The notes beneath the pieces were generated by a model that was given only the letters and a program-made list of their open reading frames with translations, did no database searches and was not told where the DNA came from. A stretch of 64,000 nucleotides of DNA, taken from Pagrus major. Taxonomy: Eukaryota > Chordata > Actinopteri > Spariformes > Sparidae. Where the stretch lies: positions 12,516,443-12,580,442 of the forward strand of contig NC_133236.1 of assembly GCF_040436345.1 (NCBI RefSeq), written 5' to 3'. The position numbers were made by a program, and so were the translations under genes. Positions 35,816-44,659 of the stretch are shown here, piece by piece. The number at the start of each line of letters is the position of its first letter. The first letter of the stretch is position 1.

Positions 35816-37505
35816 TAGACTTTTTAGACTTAGACTTAGACATACTTTATTGTTATTCAGTGTGCAACAAGTGAACACAGAATTAAATTTAGTTTCAAAA
35901 TAAAATATGAAAGTATATAAAAAAAATACCACAATAAGAATAATAAATATCAAAAACAGAAACATATTGAAAGTGCAAATTATTGAAAGTGACATTGTTG
36001 AGTTAGGTAGTGCAAATATTTTGAGGAAACAAGGTATCCAGAATAAACGACAGTTGTCACTTAGAGTTCAGCAGTCTGATGACATGGGGGGGAAAGCTGT
36101 TACAGAGCCTTGTGGTCCTGCACCGACTGCTGCAGAACCTCTTTCCAGAGGCCAGCACGGAAAACAGTCCATGAGGGTGGGAGGACTCTTTGATAATATT
36201 CCCAGCTCAGGACATGCAGCACTTGGGAGCAATGTCCTGAATGGAGGGGAGAGAAGTCCCAATGATCTTCTCTGCTGTCCTCACCACTCTCCTCACATTC
36301 CTCCAGTCAGAGGCTTTGCAGCTTCCACACCACATGGAGATGCAGCTGGTCAGGATGCTCTCTATGGTGCTCCTGTAGAATGTAGTGAGGATGGGCGGGG
36401 GCAGGAGGGCTCTCCTCATCCTTCGCAGGAAGTGCAGACGCTGCTGTGCCTTCTTGACCAGTGCCGCAGTGTTCACAGACCAGGTGAGGTTGTCTGTGAT
36501 GTGCACCCCCAGGAACTTGGTGCTGCTGACCACCTCCACAGCCGTGTTATTGATGAGAAGTGGAGCGTGGCTGGGCTGCTTCTTCCTGAAGTCGACAATG
36601 ATCTCTTTGTCCACGTTCAGGATCAAGTTGTTTTTGCTACATCAGCCCACCAGCTGCTCCACCTCCTCCCTGTAAGCCAGGTCGTGGTCATCCCTGATGA
36701 GGCCCACCACTGTTGTGTTTGTCCTCCGCAAACTTCACAATGTGGATGGTGGTAGCCCTTGGGACGCAGCAGGGGGCTCAGGACACAGCCTTGAGGGGAG
36801 CCTGTGTTGAGGGTGATGACACTGGAGGTATTCTGACCGACCGAAGACTGTGGTCTTTCAGGGAGGAAGTCTAGCAGCCAGTTGCACAGGGGGGTGCTGA
36901 AGCCCCGGGGTCCCAGTTTGTCTACCAGATGCTGTGGTGTGATGCTGATGGTATTAAATGCTGAACTGAAGTCCAGGAACAGCATCCGAACATGAGTGTT
37001 TTTCTCCTCCAGGTGTGCAAGGCTCAAGTGAAGAGCGGTGAAGATGGCATCCTCAGTGGAGCGGTTTGGCTGGTAGGCAAACTGGAAGGGGTCAAACGTG
37101 GCAGGGAGTCTGGAGGTGATGTGCTCCTTTACCAACCTTTCAATGCATTTCATCATAGGAGTAGGAGTGCGATGGGCCGGTAGTCATTGAGTGATGTGAT
37201 TTGAGGTTTCTTTGGCACTGGGATGATGGAGGCAGTTTTGAAACATGATGGGACTTTGGCTTGATCCAGTGAGGTGTTAAAAATGTCAGTTCGGACACAA
37301 GCCAGCTGATCTGCACATTCCCTGAGCACCCGCCCAGGTATGTCGTCAGGGCCCGGAGCCTTCCGTGAGTAGACACTCCTCTGAGACCTTCGCACCTCAG
37401 CTATGTCAGGGCAGAGTGCCTTTTCATCCTGGTGGGGAACAGTTTTCACAGCAGGAGTGTTGCTCAGTGCCTCAAACCTCCCAAAGAAAGCACCACTGTG
37501 CTAAT
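35816..37505 (-). mobile_element. L2-like LINE, 5'-truncated and inactive
   Basis: Minus-strand non-LTR retrotransposon in the loop of the large inverted repeat. The 5' end is truncated near 37505. Reverse-transcriptase motifs in order: [33 protein letters not shown], then [42 protein letters not shown]. The catalytic F-A-D-D is changed to F-A-E-D and is followed by a frame change near 36745. Past the break come [29 protein letters not shown] and FLRRMRRALLPPPIL. The 3' UTR ends with AATAAAG and a GTCTAA-type hexamer tail at 35816-35845. At least two frame changes separate the readable blocks. Confidence 0.88.
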
Positions 37506-37642
37506 AGTTTGAGGGGCTTGAAGAACACATAAGTATTTCTATTTTCTGCCATTTTAAACTTCTTTTTATTTTAGTATTTAGTCTTATGAAAAAGTGGAAG
37601 GAACAATACTGAAAGTACCACATGAGACAAAAGGAAAAGAAA

Positions 37643-37714
37643 CTCCCCGTCGGGGAATCGAACCCCGGTCTTCCGCGTGACAGGCGGAGATACTGTCCAC
37701 TATACTAACGAGGA
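37643..37714 (-). tRNA. tRNA-Asp (GTC), copy 2
   Basis: Minus-strand copy identical in the tRNA body to the one at 34094 and its mirror partner in the inverted repeat. TTTCTTTT terminator follows on its 3' side. Confidence 0.94.
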
Positions 37715-38072
37715 ATGACGTAGACAATCATGTGACCATGTCATCAAAATCTGTGGGCCCTTCTCTATTCGTAACTGCTTGATATTCGGAGCTCTCCGTG
37801 TAATTATCACTTGCCACCTTTAATGGTGGCCTGTTGATGTTTAATTATTTACCCATTCGATTATTTTTTTCTGTGCTTATGTGATAATTATTTGTGAATA
37901 ATGTCTTCTGTAAGATGACACCAACACTGACATGTACCCCCACTGTGAAAACACTAGCATTCCCCAAAACTTGTTCAACAATACTAATGTTTCTATGTGC
38001 ATAAATATACACAAATGATCATGACGGAGCTGTTGGACATGTAGAAATACTGCATTTGTCACTGACTTTCTC

Positions 38073-38192
38073 GCTTACGGCCATACCACTCTGAACACGC
38101 CCGATCTCGTCCGATCTCGGAAGCTAAGCAGGGTCGGGCCTGGTTAGTACTTGGATGGGAGACCGCCTGGGAATACCAGGTGCTGTAAGCTT
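38073..38192 (+). rRNA. 5S rRNA copy 6 (canonical length)
   Basis: Intact 120-nt 5S, plus strand, with the alternative upstream flank lacking the tRNA-like element. Mirror partner of the copy at 33613. Confidence 0.93.
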
Positions 38193-38341
38193 TTTACTTC
38201 TCTGCATAAAGCAAGGTGTGCAGTCAACATGCTCACATTTACACTTTTGATGCAAATATATGAAAAATGAGCAAAATACAACCATGTTTCTCAGACAAGC
38301 TGCTCTGTTGTTCAAAGCTGTCTCCGCTGAAGAGGGAGCAG

Positions 38342-38357
38342 CAGCGCCCTCTGCTGT
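38342..38357 (-). promoter_or_regulatory. CTCF-like motif in 5S pair 3 spacer
   Basis: ACAGCAGAGGGCGCTG on the minus strand between convergent 5S copies 6 and 7. Confidence 0.45.
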
Positions 38358-38374
38358 CTGTACGGAGAAGTAAA

Positions 38375-38494
38375 AAGCTTACAGCACCTGGTATTCCCAG
38401 GCGGTCTCCCATCCAAGTACTAACCAGGCCCGACCCTGCTTAGCTTCCGAGATCGGACGAGATCGGGCGTGTTCAGAGTGGTATGGCCGTAAGC
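38375..38494 (-). rRNA. 5S rRNA copy 7 (canonical length)
   Basis: Intact 120-nt 5S. Its mirror partner at 33302 carries a 10-nt expansion that is absent here. Confidence 0.93.
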
Positions 38495-38554
38495 GAGAAA
38501 ATCAGTGACAAATGCAGTATTTGTACATGTTGAACGGTCATGTGCTGAAGAAAA

Positions 38555-38650
38555 CACTGGACAGCGCCCGTGGTTTGATCCCGGGGAGGGATGGAGACCG
38601 CGAAATCACAGAGATTTGAGGAGAGAAGTAACCACTGAGCTAAGCCAGTG
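38555..38650 (-). repeat. tRNA-like 5S-associated element
   Basis: 96-nt full copy, 60 bp upstream of 5S copy 7. Confidence 0.7.
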
Positions 38651-39108
38651 CGCATGAATAACAAGGAATTAATGCTTTCACAGCTGCTCTTCTCTGCGCT
38701 GAAGGTACTGATGACAATCCTGTGTTGAAAAACGACTTTACAGAGCTTTTGTGCTCTTACAGAAGACATGCATGTAAATGTTTCTTAATCTTGGAATCAA
38801 AGCCATTATTGTTCGAAGTAACCAGTGAGATATACCAGAGCAGCACAGCTGAAGAGAAGCTGCTGTTATAAACCTGAGTCTGACTAGTAATGTGGGCTAC
38901 CCTGAGGAAATGTAGTTTCATTCAACCGCTACAGTCAAAACTCATTTCATTTTTTAAAAACACATTTGGACTTCACAATCATGCAAAAAATGGCGCGAGA
39001 CTTGGGCCAAAAGCTCTGTAAAGTCGTTTTTCAACACAAGATTGTCATCAGTACCTTCAGCGCAGAGAAGAGCAGCTGTGAAAGCATTAATTCCCTGTTA
39101 TTCATGCG

Positions 39109-39204
39109 CACTGGCTTAGCTCAGTGGTTACTTCTCTCCTCAAATCTCTGTGATTTCGCGGTCTCCATCCCTCCCCGGGATCAAACCACGGGCGCTGTCC
39201 AGTG
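39109..39204 (+). repeat. tRNA-like 5S-associated element
   Basis: 96-nt full copy, 60 bp upstream of 5S copy 8. Confidence 0.7.
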
Positions 39205-39264
39205 TTTTCTTCAGCACATGACCGTTCAACATGTACAAATACTGCATTTGTCACTGCTTCTCTC

Positions 39265-39384
39265 GCTTACGGCCATACCACTCTGAACACGCCCGATCTC
39301 GTCCGATCTCGGAAGCTAAGCAGGGTCGGGCCTGGTTAGTACTTGGATGGGAGACCGCCTGGGAATACCAGGTGCTGTAAGCTT
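39265..39384 (+). rRNA. 5S rRNA copy 8 (canonical length)
   Basis: Intact 120-nt 5S, plus strand; mirror partner of the copy at 32402. Confidence 0.93.
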
Positions 39385-39401
39385 TTTACTTCTCCGTACA
39401 G

Positions 39402-39417
39402 ACAGCAGAGGGCGCTG
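39402..39417 (+). promoter_or_regulatory. CTCF-like motif in 5S pair 4 spacer
   Basis: ACAGCAGAGGGCGCTG between convergent 5S copies 8 and 9. Confidence 0.45.
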
Positions 39418-39567
39418 CTGCTCCTTCTTCAGCGGAGACAGCTTTGAACAACAGAGCAGCTTGTCTGAGAAACATGGTTGTATTTTGCTCATTTTTCATA
39501 TATTTGCATCAAAAGTGTAAATGTGTGCATGTTGACTGCACACCTTGCTTTATGCAGAGAAGTAAAA

Positions 39568-39668
39568 AAGCTTACAGCACCTGGTATTCCCAGGCGGTCT
39601 CCCATCCAAGTACTAACCAGGGCCGAGCTTCCGAGATCGGGCGTGTTCAGAGTGGTATGGCCGTAAGC
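39568..39668 (-). pseudogene. 5S rRNA copy 9, 101 nt, A box deleted
   Basis: Same two internal deletions (10 + 9 nt) as 32118-32218, its mirror partner. Just upstream the junction is also altered (CCGAAGAAAGGGTG instead of GAGAAAATCAGTG). Confidence 0.88.
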
Positions 39669-39728
39669 CGAAGAAAGGGTGACAAATGCAGTATTTCTAC
39701 ATGTTGAACGGCCATGTGCTGAAGAAAA

Positions 39729-39824
39729 CACTGGACAGCGCCCGTGGTTTGATCCCGGGGAGGGATGGAGACCGCGAAATCACAGAGATTTGAGGAGAGA
39801 AGTAACCACTGAGCTAAGCCAGTG
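39729..39824 (-). repeat. tRNA-like 5S-associated element
   Basis: 96-nt full copy, 60 bp upstream of the deleted 5S copy 9. Confidence 0.7.
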
Positions 39825-40259
39825 CGCATGAATAACAGGGAATTAATGCTTTTACAGCTGCTCTTCTGAAGCAGAAGGTACTGATGACAATCCTGTGTTG
39901 AAAAACGACTTTACAGCGCTTTTGTGCTCTTACAGAAGACATGCATGTAAATGTTTCTTAATCTGTGGTGCAGTTTGGAATCAAAGCGATTATTGTTTGA
40001 AGTAACCAGTGAGATATACCAGAGCAGCACAGCTGAAGAGAAACTGCTGTTATAAACCTGAGTCTGACTAGTAATGTGGGCTACCCTGAGGAAATGTAGT
40101 TTCATTCAACCGCTACAGTCAAAACTCATTTCATTTTTTTAAAATACATTTGGACTTCACAATCATGCAAAAAATGGCGCGAGACTTAGGCCTAAACATG
40201 TTAAATGTCAGATTAAAGTAATGTGTGGATCTGATTTCCTCAGGGTAGCTCAAGGTACA

Positions 40260-41040
40260 ATTTTGAGACACTTGTACTTTACCTGAGTTCTCCCATTTAC
40301 AGAGTGGACGGCAGCAATCACACTCACGTTTATAAAAAAAAACATTTCTCCCCAGTATCTCTGCATGGGTCTATCTAAGTGGTTGCTTCATCCCTAGTTT
40401 TATTATGAAATAACAGCTCTATATCCCACCACGGATGCTCTCCAGGGTTTTCTGTCCCTCTGATATCAAACTGCATCACATATTAGAAACATTTACAGTA
40501 ATGTCTTCTATAAGATGATGTGATTGCAATATATCAACTTAAAAGATGCAATGATACTTTATTTTAAATTTAAATACATTTAATTAATGAGAAATAGTTT
40601 TATATTAAAAGTTACACTGCATTTTGTTCCCATCAAATTATATTTTAATTAAAAAGTAAATGTATTCAGTTGATCACTAGTAGTTTTCAATAATTTTTCA
40701 TAATATCCACCTCTCTTAAAACACAATGTCAGCCCATAGCCATTGAACATACATTTAGGAAATAGCATGTTAGATCACTAATTCTTGCCTCTTTTTTAGT
40801 CTGATTGAACAGTAAATTCATTGTGGCCCACTGACCTCCCTCCCTCTACTTGTACAGCGGGACTACCGGATCACCAAGGGTAGTGTGGACACAGGAGGAC
40901 AGCCAAGAACAGGCACTTGGCCTTGGGTCCCACTGTTCTGCCCTCCCTCTTGTCCAGTTGACTACCAGGCACACAAATATCTCTGTCACACAATATTATA
41001 AATAATATTAATGAATTATATTATAATACTAGAAATATTT
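40260..41040. other. Inter-block spacer, no gene
   Basis: The left part (to about 40500) repeats the GTACTTTACCTGAGTTCTCCC-type sequence seen at 34680-34890. The rest is AT-rich with no recognised feature. Confidence 0.4.
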
Positions 41041-41560
41041 TGAGAGCAGGATGATGGATAAACTGTCATCGCTGCTGGTGAAGGAGTCCCACCCCATGCA
41101 GGACACTATCACAGCACTGGGCAGCTCCTATAGTGATAGACTGATACACACCAAGTGTGTGAAGGAGAGGTATCGAAGGTCCTTCCTTCCTGCTGCTGTC
41201 AGACTCTACAATCAGCACTGCTCCAAGTAGACCTCACTTGTGCACTGTGCAATAAAAACTCTATACATAACTCATTTCTCATTTTGGTTTGCACTATCTG
41301 GGCAATTACTCATATTCATTATTTATTAATAACAATACACTGCCCACACTGTTTATAATTACACTGTTTATATTTGTACATATAATGTATATACAAGTCT
41401 ATTTCTATTTCTCACCTTTTGATTATATTGTTTATTTTTTTTACTGTTATTATTGTTTATTGTTATATTGAACTGTCCTTTGGCTGCTGTGATGCACAAA
41501 TTTCCCCGTTTGCGGGACAAATAAAGGAATTCTGATTCTGATTCTGATTTTCAGTCACAA
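41040..41560 (+). mobile_element. LINE 3'-end fragment (L2/CR1-like)
   Basis: Plus strand. It reads SSLLVKESHPMQDT, ITALGSSYSDRLIHTK, CVKERYRRSFLPAAVRLYN and a stop at about 41228. These are the C-terminal residues of a fish L2-like reverse-transcriptase polyprotein. A 3' UTR follows, ending GCGGGACAAATAAAGGAATT and a (TTCTGA)n tail at 41520-41550. Strongly 5'-truncated. A different subfamily from 35816-37505, judging by the tail. Confidence 0.8.
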
Positions 41561-41769
41561 AATGGAGAAAAATGTGGGATTATTTTTTGCTTTACTTATA
41601 AAAGGCTGAATCTAGTACATTTACCCAAGTACGGTGCCTGAGTAGTATATTTTGAGGAGCCTGAACCACTATTGAACACTCCCGTTTTCTGCCATTTTAT
41701 ACTTCTTTCTATTCCTGTCTTTAGTCTTGCTCCGTAGAAAAGTACCACATGAGACAAGAAGAAAAGAAA

Positions 41770-41841
41770 CTCCCCGTCGGGGAATCGAACCCCGGTCTTC
41801 CGCGTGACAGGCGGAGATACTGTCCACTATACTAACGAGGA
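41770..41841 (-). tRNA. tRNA-Asp (GTC), copy 3
   Basis: Identical tRNA body to the copies at 34094 and 37643; flanks repeat those of 37643 in the same orientation. Good T-run terminator on the 3' side. Confidence 0.94.
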
Positions 41842-42157
41842 ATGACGTAGACAACCATGTGACCATGTCATGGAAATCTGTGGGCCCTTCTCTATCCGTA
41901 ACTGCTTGATATTCGGAGCTCTCCGTGTAATTATCACTTGCCACCTTTAATGGTGGCCTGTTGATGTTTAATTATTTACCAATTTAATTATTTCTTTCTG
42001 TGCTCATTTTATAATCATTTGTGAATAGAAAGTGTGACATTTGTTTCACCTGTAGAGGTTTAATGGAACGTATTTTCCATTTTGCATAAATATACACAAA
42101 TGATCATGACGGAGCTGTTGAACATGTATAAATATTGTATTTGTCACTGGTTCTCTC

Positions 42158-42161
42158 GCTT
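42158..42161 (+). pseudogene. 5S rRNA stub at deletion junction
   Basis: The 5S upstream flank (GGAGCTGTTGAACATGTATAAA to CTCTC) is present at about 42105-42157. Only GCTT of the gene follows before the sequence jumps to the TGACCCATATG flank of block 1. The rest of this 5S copy is gone. Confidence 0.65.
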
Positions 42162-42445
42162 TGACCCATATGTATTGAAATTAATTTTACTGTAGGTGCA
42201 CCAGTGGGGGTAAAATCAAGGAAAGTGGTGGTTGTAATTACAAAGACACCTTTCTGGCTAACCTTCCCGATTCCTACACATACACATATACACTGACCAA
42301 CATGTCATCTGGAAACATTTACACGAATGTCTTCTTTTAGAGCACAAAAGCGCTGTAAAGTCGTTTTTCAACACAGGATTGTCATCAGTACCTTCAGCGC
42401 AGAGAAGAGCAGCTGTGAAAGCATTAATTCCCTGTTATTCATGCG

Positions 42446-42541
42446 CACTGGTTTAGCTCAGTGGTTCCTTCTCTCCTCAAATCTCTGTGATTTCGCGGTC
42501 TCCATCCCTCCCCGGGATCAAACCACGGGCGCTGTCCAGTG
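42446..42541 (+). repeat. tRNA-like 5S-associated element
   Basis: 96-nt full copy, 60 bp upstream of 5S copy 10. It has GGTTTAGCTCAGTGGTTCC instead of GGCTTAGCTCAGTGGTTAC. Confidence 0.7.
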
Positions 42542-42601
42542 TTTTCTTCAGCACATGGCCGTTCAACATGTACAAATACTGCATTTGTCACTGCTTCTCT
42601 C

Positions 42602-42721
42602 GCTTACGGCCATACCACTCTGAACACGCCCGATCTCGTCCGATCTCGGAAGCTAAGCAGGGTCGGGCCTGGTTAGTACTTGGATGGGAGACCGCCTGGG
42701 AATACCAGGTGCTGTAAGCTT
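42602..42721 (+). rRNA. 5S rRNA copy 10 (canonical length)
   Basis: Intact 120-nt 5S, plus strand. In the directly duplicated block 1 the corresponding position is held by the deleted copy, so the inner module is inverted here. Confidence 0.93.
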
Positions 42722-42738
42722 TTTACTTCTCCGTACAG

Positions 42739-42754
42739 ACAGCAGAGGGCGCTG
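42739..42754 (+). promoter_or_regulatory. CTCF-like motif in 5S pair 5 spacer
   Basis: ACAGCAGAGGGCGCTG between convergent 5S copies 10 and 11. A weaker relative, AGCAGAGGGCGGTG, follows 5S copy 12 at 43914-43927. Confidence 0.45.
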
Positions 42755-42903
42755 CTGCTCCCTCTTCAGCGGAGACAGCTTTGAACAACAGAGCAGCTTG
42801 TCTGAGAAACATGGTTGTATTTTGCTCATTTTTCATATATTTGCATCAAAAGTGTAAATGTGTGCATGTTGACTGCACACCTTGCTTTATGCAGAGAAGT
42901 AAA

Positions 42904-43004
42904 AAGCTTACAGCACCTGGTATTCCCAGGCGGTCTCCCATCCAAGTACTAACCAGGGCCGAGCTTCCGAGATCGGGCGTGTTCAGAGTGGTATGGCCGT
43001 AAGC
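42904..43004 (-). pseudogene. 5S rRNA copy 11, 101 nt, A box deleted
   Basis: Shares the 10 + 9 nt deletions of copies 2 and 9, so all three descend from one deleted ancestor. Confidence 0.88.
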
Positions 43005-43064
43005 GAGAAAATCAGTGACAAATATAGTATTTGTACATGTTGAACGGTCATGTGCTGAAGAAAA

Positions 43065-43160
43065 CACTGGACAGCGCCCGTGGTTGGATCCCGGGGAGGG
43101 ATGGAGACCGCGAAATCACAGAGATTTGAGGAGAGAAGTAACCACTGAGCTAAGCCAGTG
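43065..43160 (-). repeat. tRNA-like 5S-associated element
   Basis: 96-nt full copy, 60 bp upstream of the deleted 5S copy 11. The B-box-like part reads GGTTGGATCCC instead of GGTTTGATCCC. Confidence 0.7.
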
Positions 43161-43629
43161 CACATGAATAACAGGGAATTAATGCTTTTACAGCTGCTCT
43201 TCTCTGCGCTGAAGGTACTGATGACAATCCTGTGTTGAAAAACGACTTTACAGAGCTTTTGGCCTAAGTCTAGCGCCATTTTTTGTATGATTGTGAAGTC
43301 CAAATGTGTTTTAAAAAAATGAAATGAGTTTTGACTGTAGCGGTTGAATGAAACTACATTTCCTCAGGGTAGCCCACATTACTAGTCAGACTCATGTTTA
43401 TAACAGCAGTTTCTCTTCAGCTGTGCTGCTCTGGTATATCTCACTGGTTACTTCAAACAATAATCGCTTTGATTCCAAACTGCACCACAGATTAAGAAAC
43501 ATTTACATGCATGTCTTCTGTAAGAGCACAAAAGCGCTGTAAAGTCGTTTTTCAACACAATATTCTCATCAGTACCTTCAGCGCAGAGAAGAGCAGCTGT
43601 AAAAGCATTAATTCCCTGTTATTCATGTG

Positions 43630-43725
43630 CACTGGCTTAGCTCAGTGGTTACTTCTCTCCTCAAATCTCTGTGATTTCGCGGTCTCCATCCCTCCCCGGG
43701 ATCAAACCACGGGCGCTGTCCAGTG
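43630..43725 (+). repeat. tRNA-like 5S-associated element
   Basis: 96-nt full copy, 60 bp upstream of 5S copy 12. Confidence 0.7.
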
Positions 43726-43785
43726 TTTTCTTCAGCACATGACCGTTCAACATGTACAAATACTGCATTTGTCACTGCTTCTCTC

Positions 43786-43895
43786 GCTTACGGCCATACC
43801 ACTCTGAACACGCCCGATCTCGAAAGCTAAGCAGGGTCGGGCCTGGTTAGTACTTGGATGGGAGACCGCCTGGGAATACCAGGTGCTGTAAGCTT
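43786..43895 (+). pseudogene. 5S rRNA copy 12, 110 nt, internal 10-nt contraction
   Basis: One unit of the internal CCGATCTCG(T) repeat is missing, with a G-to-A change at the junction (CTCGAAAGC). Boxes A and C are otherwise present. Confidence 0.85.
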
Positions 43896-44166
43896 TTACT
43901 TCTCTGTACGAGCAGCAGAGGGCGGTGACTTCCTGTACTTCTTCTCTGCACGCTATGGCGCAAGGACAAATCACAAAATAAATCACATTACATTTTTCAG
44001 GGCTAAATTATATGTGGACATTCCCTTCATATTCATAGAAAGTGGCACGTGAAGAATACACGTTAAATGTTAGTGTCGCACGAAACCGCAATAACAGAAA
44101 TCAACAGTTGGACAAACCCAGAAGCCCACTGATTCATTTCATGTAGTCACGTGACTTCAAAGTCAT

Positions 44167-44205
44167 TCCTCGTTCCTATAGTGAATAGTATCTCCGACTG
44201 TCACG
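44167..44205 (+). pseudogene. tRNA-Asp relic
   Basis: TCCTCGTTCCTATAGTG, GTATCTCCGACTGTCACG matches the first half of tRNA-Asp, preceded by the usual GTCA(C/T)... flank. The T arm and 3' half are missing. Confidence 0.75.
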
Positions 44206-44567
44206 TTATAGAAAGAGAAAATGGGAGTCCTCAATGTAACCTTAAACAATCCTGCGTTCAGACAGCCAGGTCTCCCATAGCTAAGCTGCATCATTAGCTA
44301 GAACTTTCTACATATCAGAGTTCAGACAACATTTATTTTTAAGGACCTGTTGTCAGAGTCTGATTTGTTTTGAATACAGACACCAGGTAAGTGGTGGTTA
44401 ACAATGCTGCTTCTGATTATCACCGGAACCAACAGGAGTCTCTGCTAAGTTTGCATAAGCACGGTGGCCAAGCTGGCTACGTTAGCGTGCTGCTAAGCTA
44501 CGTCCGCCACACTTTGCGTTTTCGCGTGGTTTTGTCGTGTGTACAGATAAAAAAATGAAAAGTTACC

Positions 44568-44657
44568 TCCTTCGAGCCGGATTTGAACCAGCGACCTAAG
44601 GATGTCTGCTGTGGATCACTCTACAGTCCTCCGCTCTACCAACTGAGCTATCGAAGG
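44568..44657 (-). tRNA. tRNA-Tyr (GTA) with 17-nt intron
   Basis: Minus strand: CCTTCGA acceptor pairs with TCGAAGG, A box TAGCTCAGTTGG, anticodon loop CTGTAG interrupted after position 37 by a 17-nt intron (AGTGATCC...CAGAC), then ATCCT. T arm is GCTGGTTCAAATCCGGC, discriminator A. Exons total 73 nt. An intron at 37/38 is universal for eukaryotic tRNA-Tyr. TTTTCATTTTTTT follows as terminator. Confidence 0.95.
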
Positions 44658-44659
44658 GG

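Larger units (their letters stand above)
37610..39960. repeat. Right arm of large inverted repeat
   Basis: Mirror image of 31830-34198. From the inside outward: tRNA-Asp(-), 5S(+), 5S(-), element, element, 5S(+), 5S(-) with the same 19-nt deletion as its left partner, element. Small differences (for example the 10-nt 5S expansion only on the left) show that the arms have diverged slightly. Confidence 0.85.

Noticed and set aside
36207-37449. Open frames that could be taken for a host gene
   Set aside because: They are pieces of the L2-like LINE reverse transcriptase, with family motifs and a LINE tail.
33027-43807. Repeated 98-106-codon frames sharing CTGLAQWLLLSSNLCDFAVS
   Set aside because: These recur because they run through the duplicated tRNA-like element and 5S upstream spacer; they are not a protein family. 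The codon pattern follows RNA-gene sequence, and copies differ by frame-changing edits.
31830-43900. CRISPR-like array of regularly spaced repeats
   Set aside because: Repeats are 5S rRNA, tRNA and associated elements in a vertebrate genome; spacing and orientation do not fit an array.
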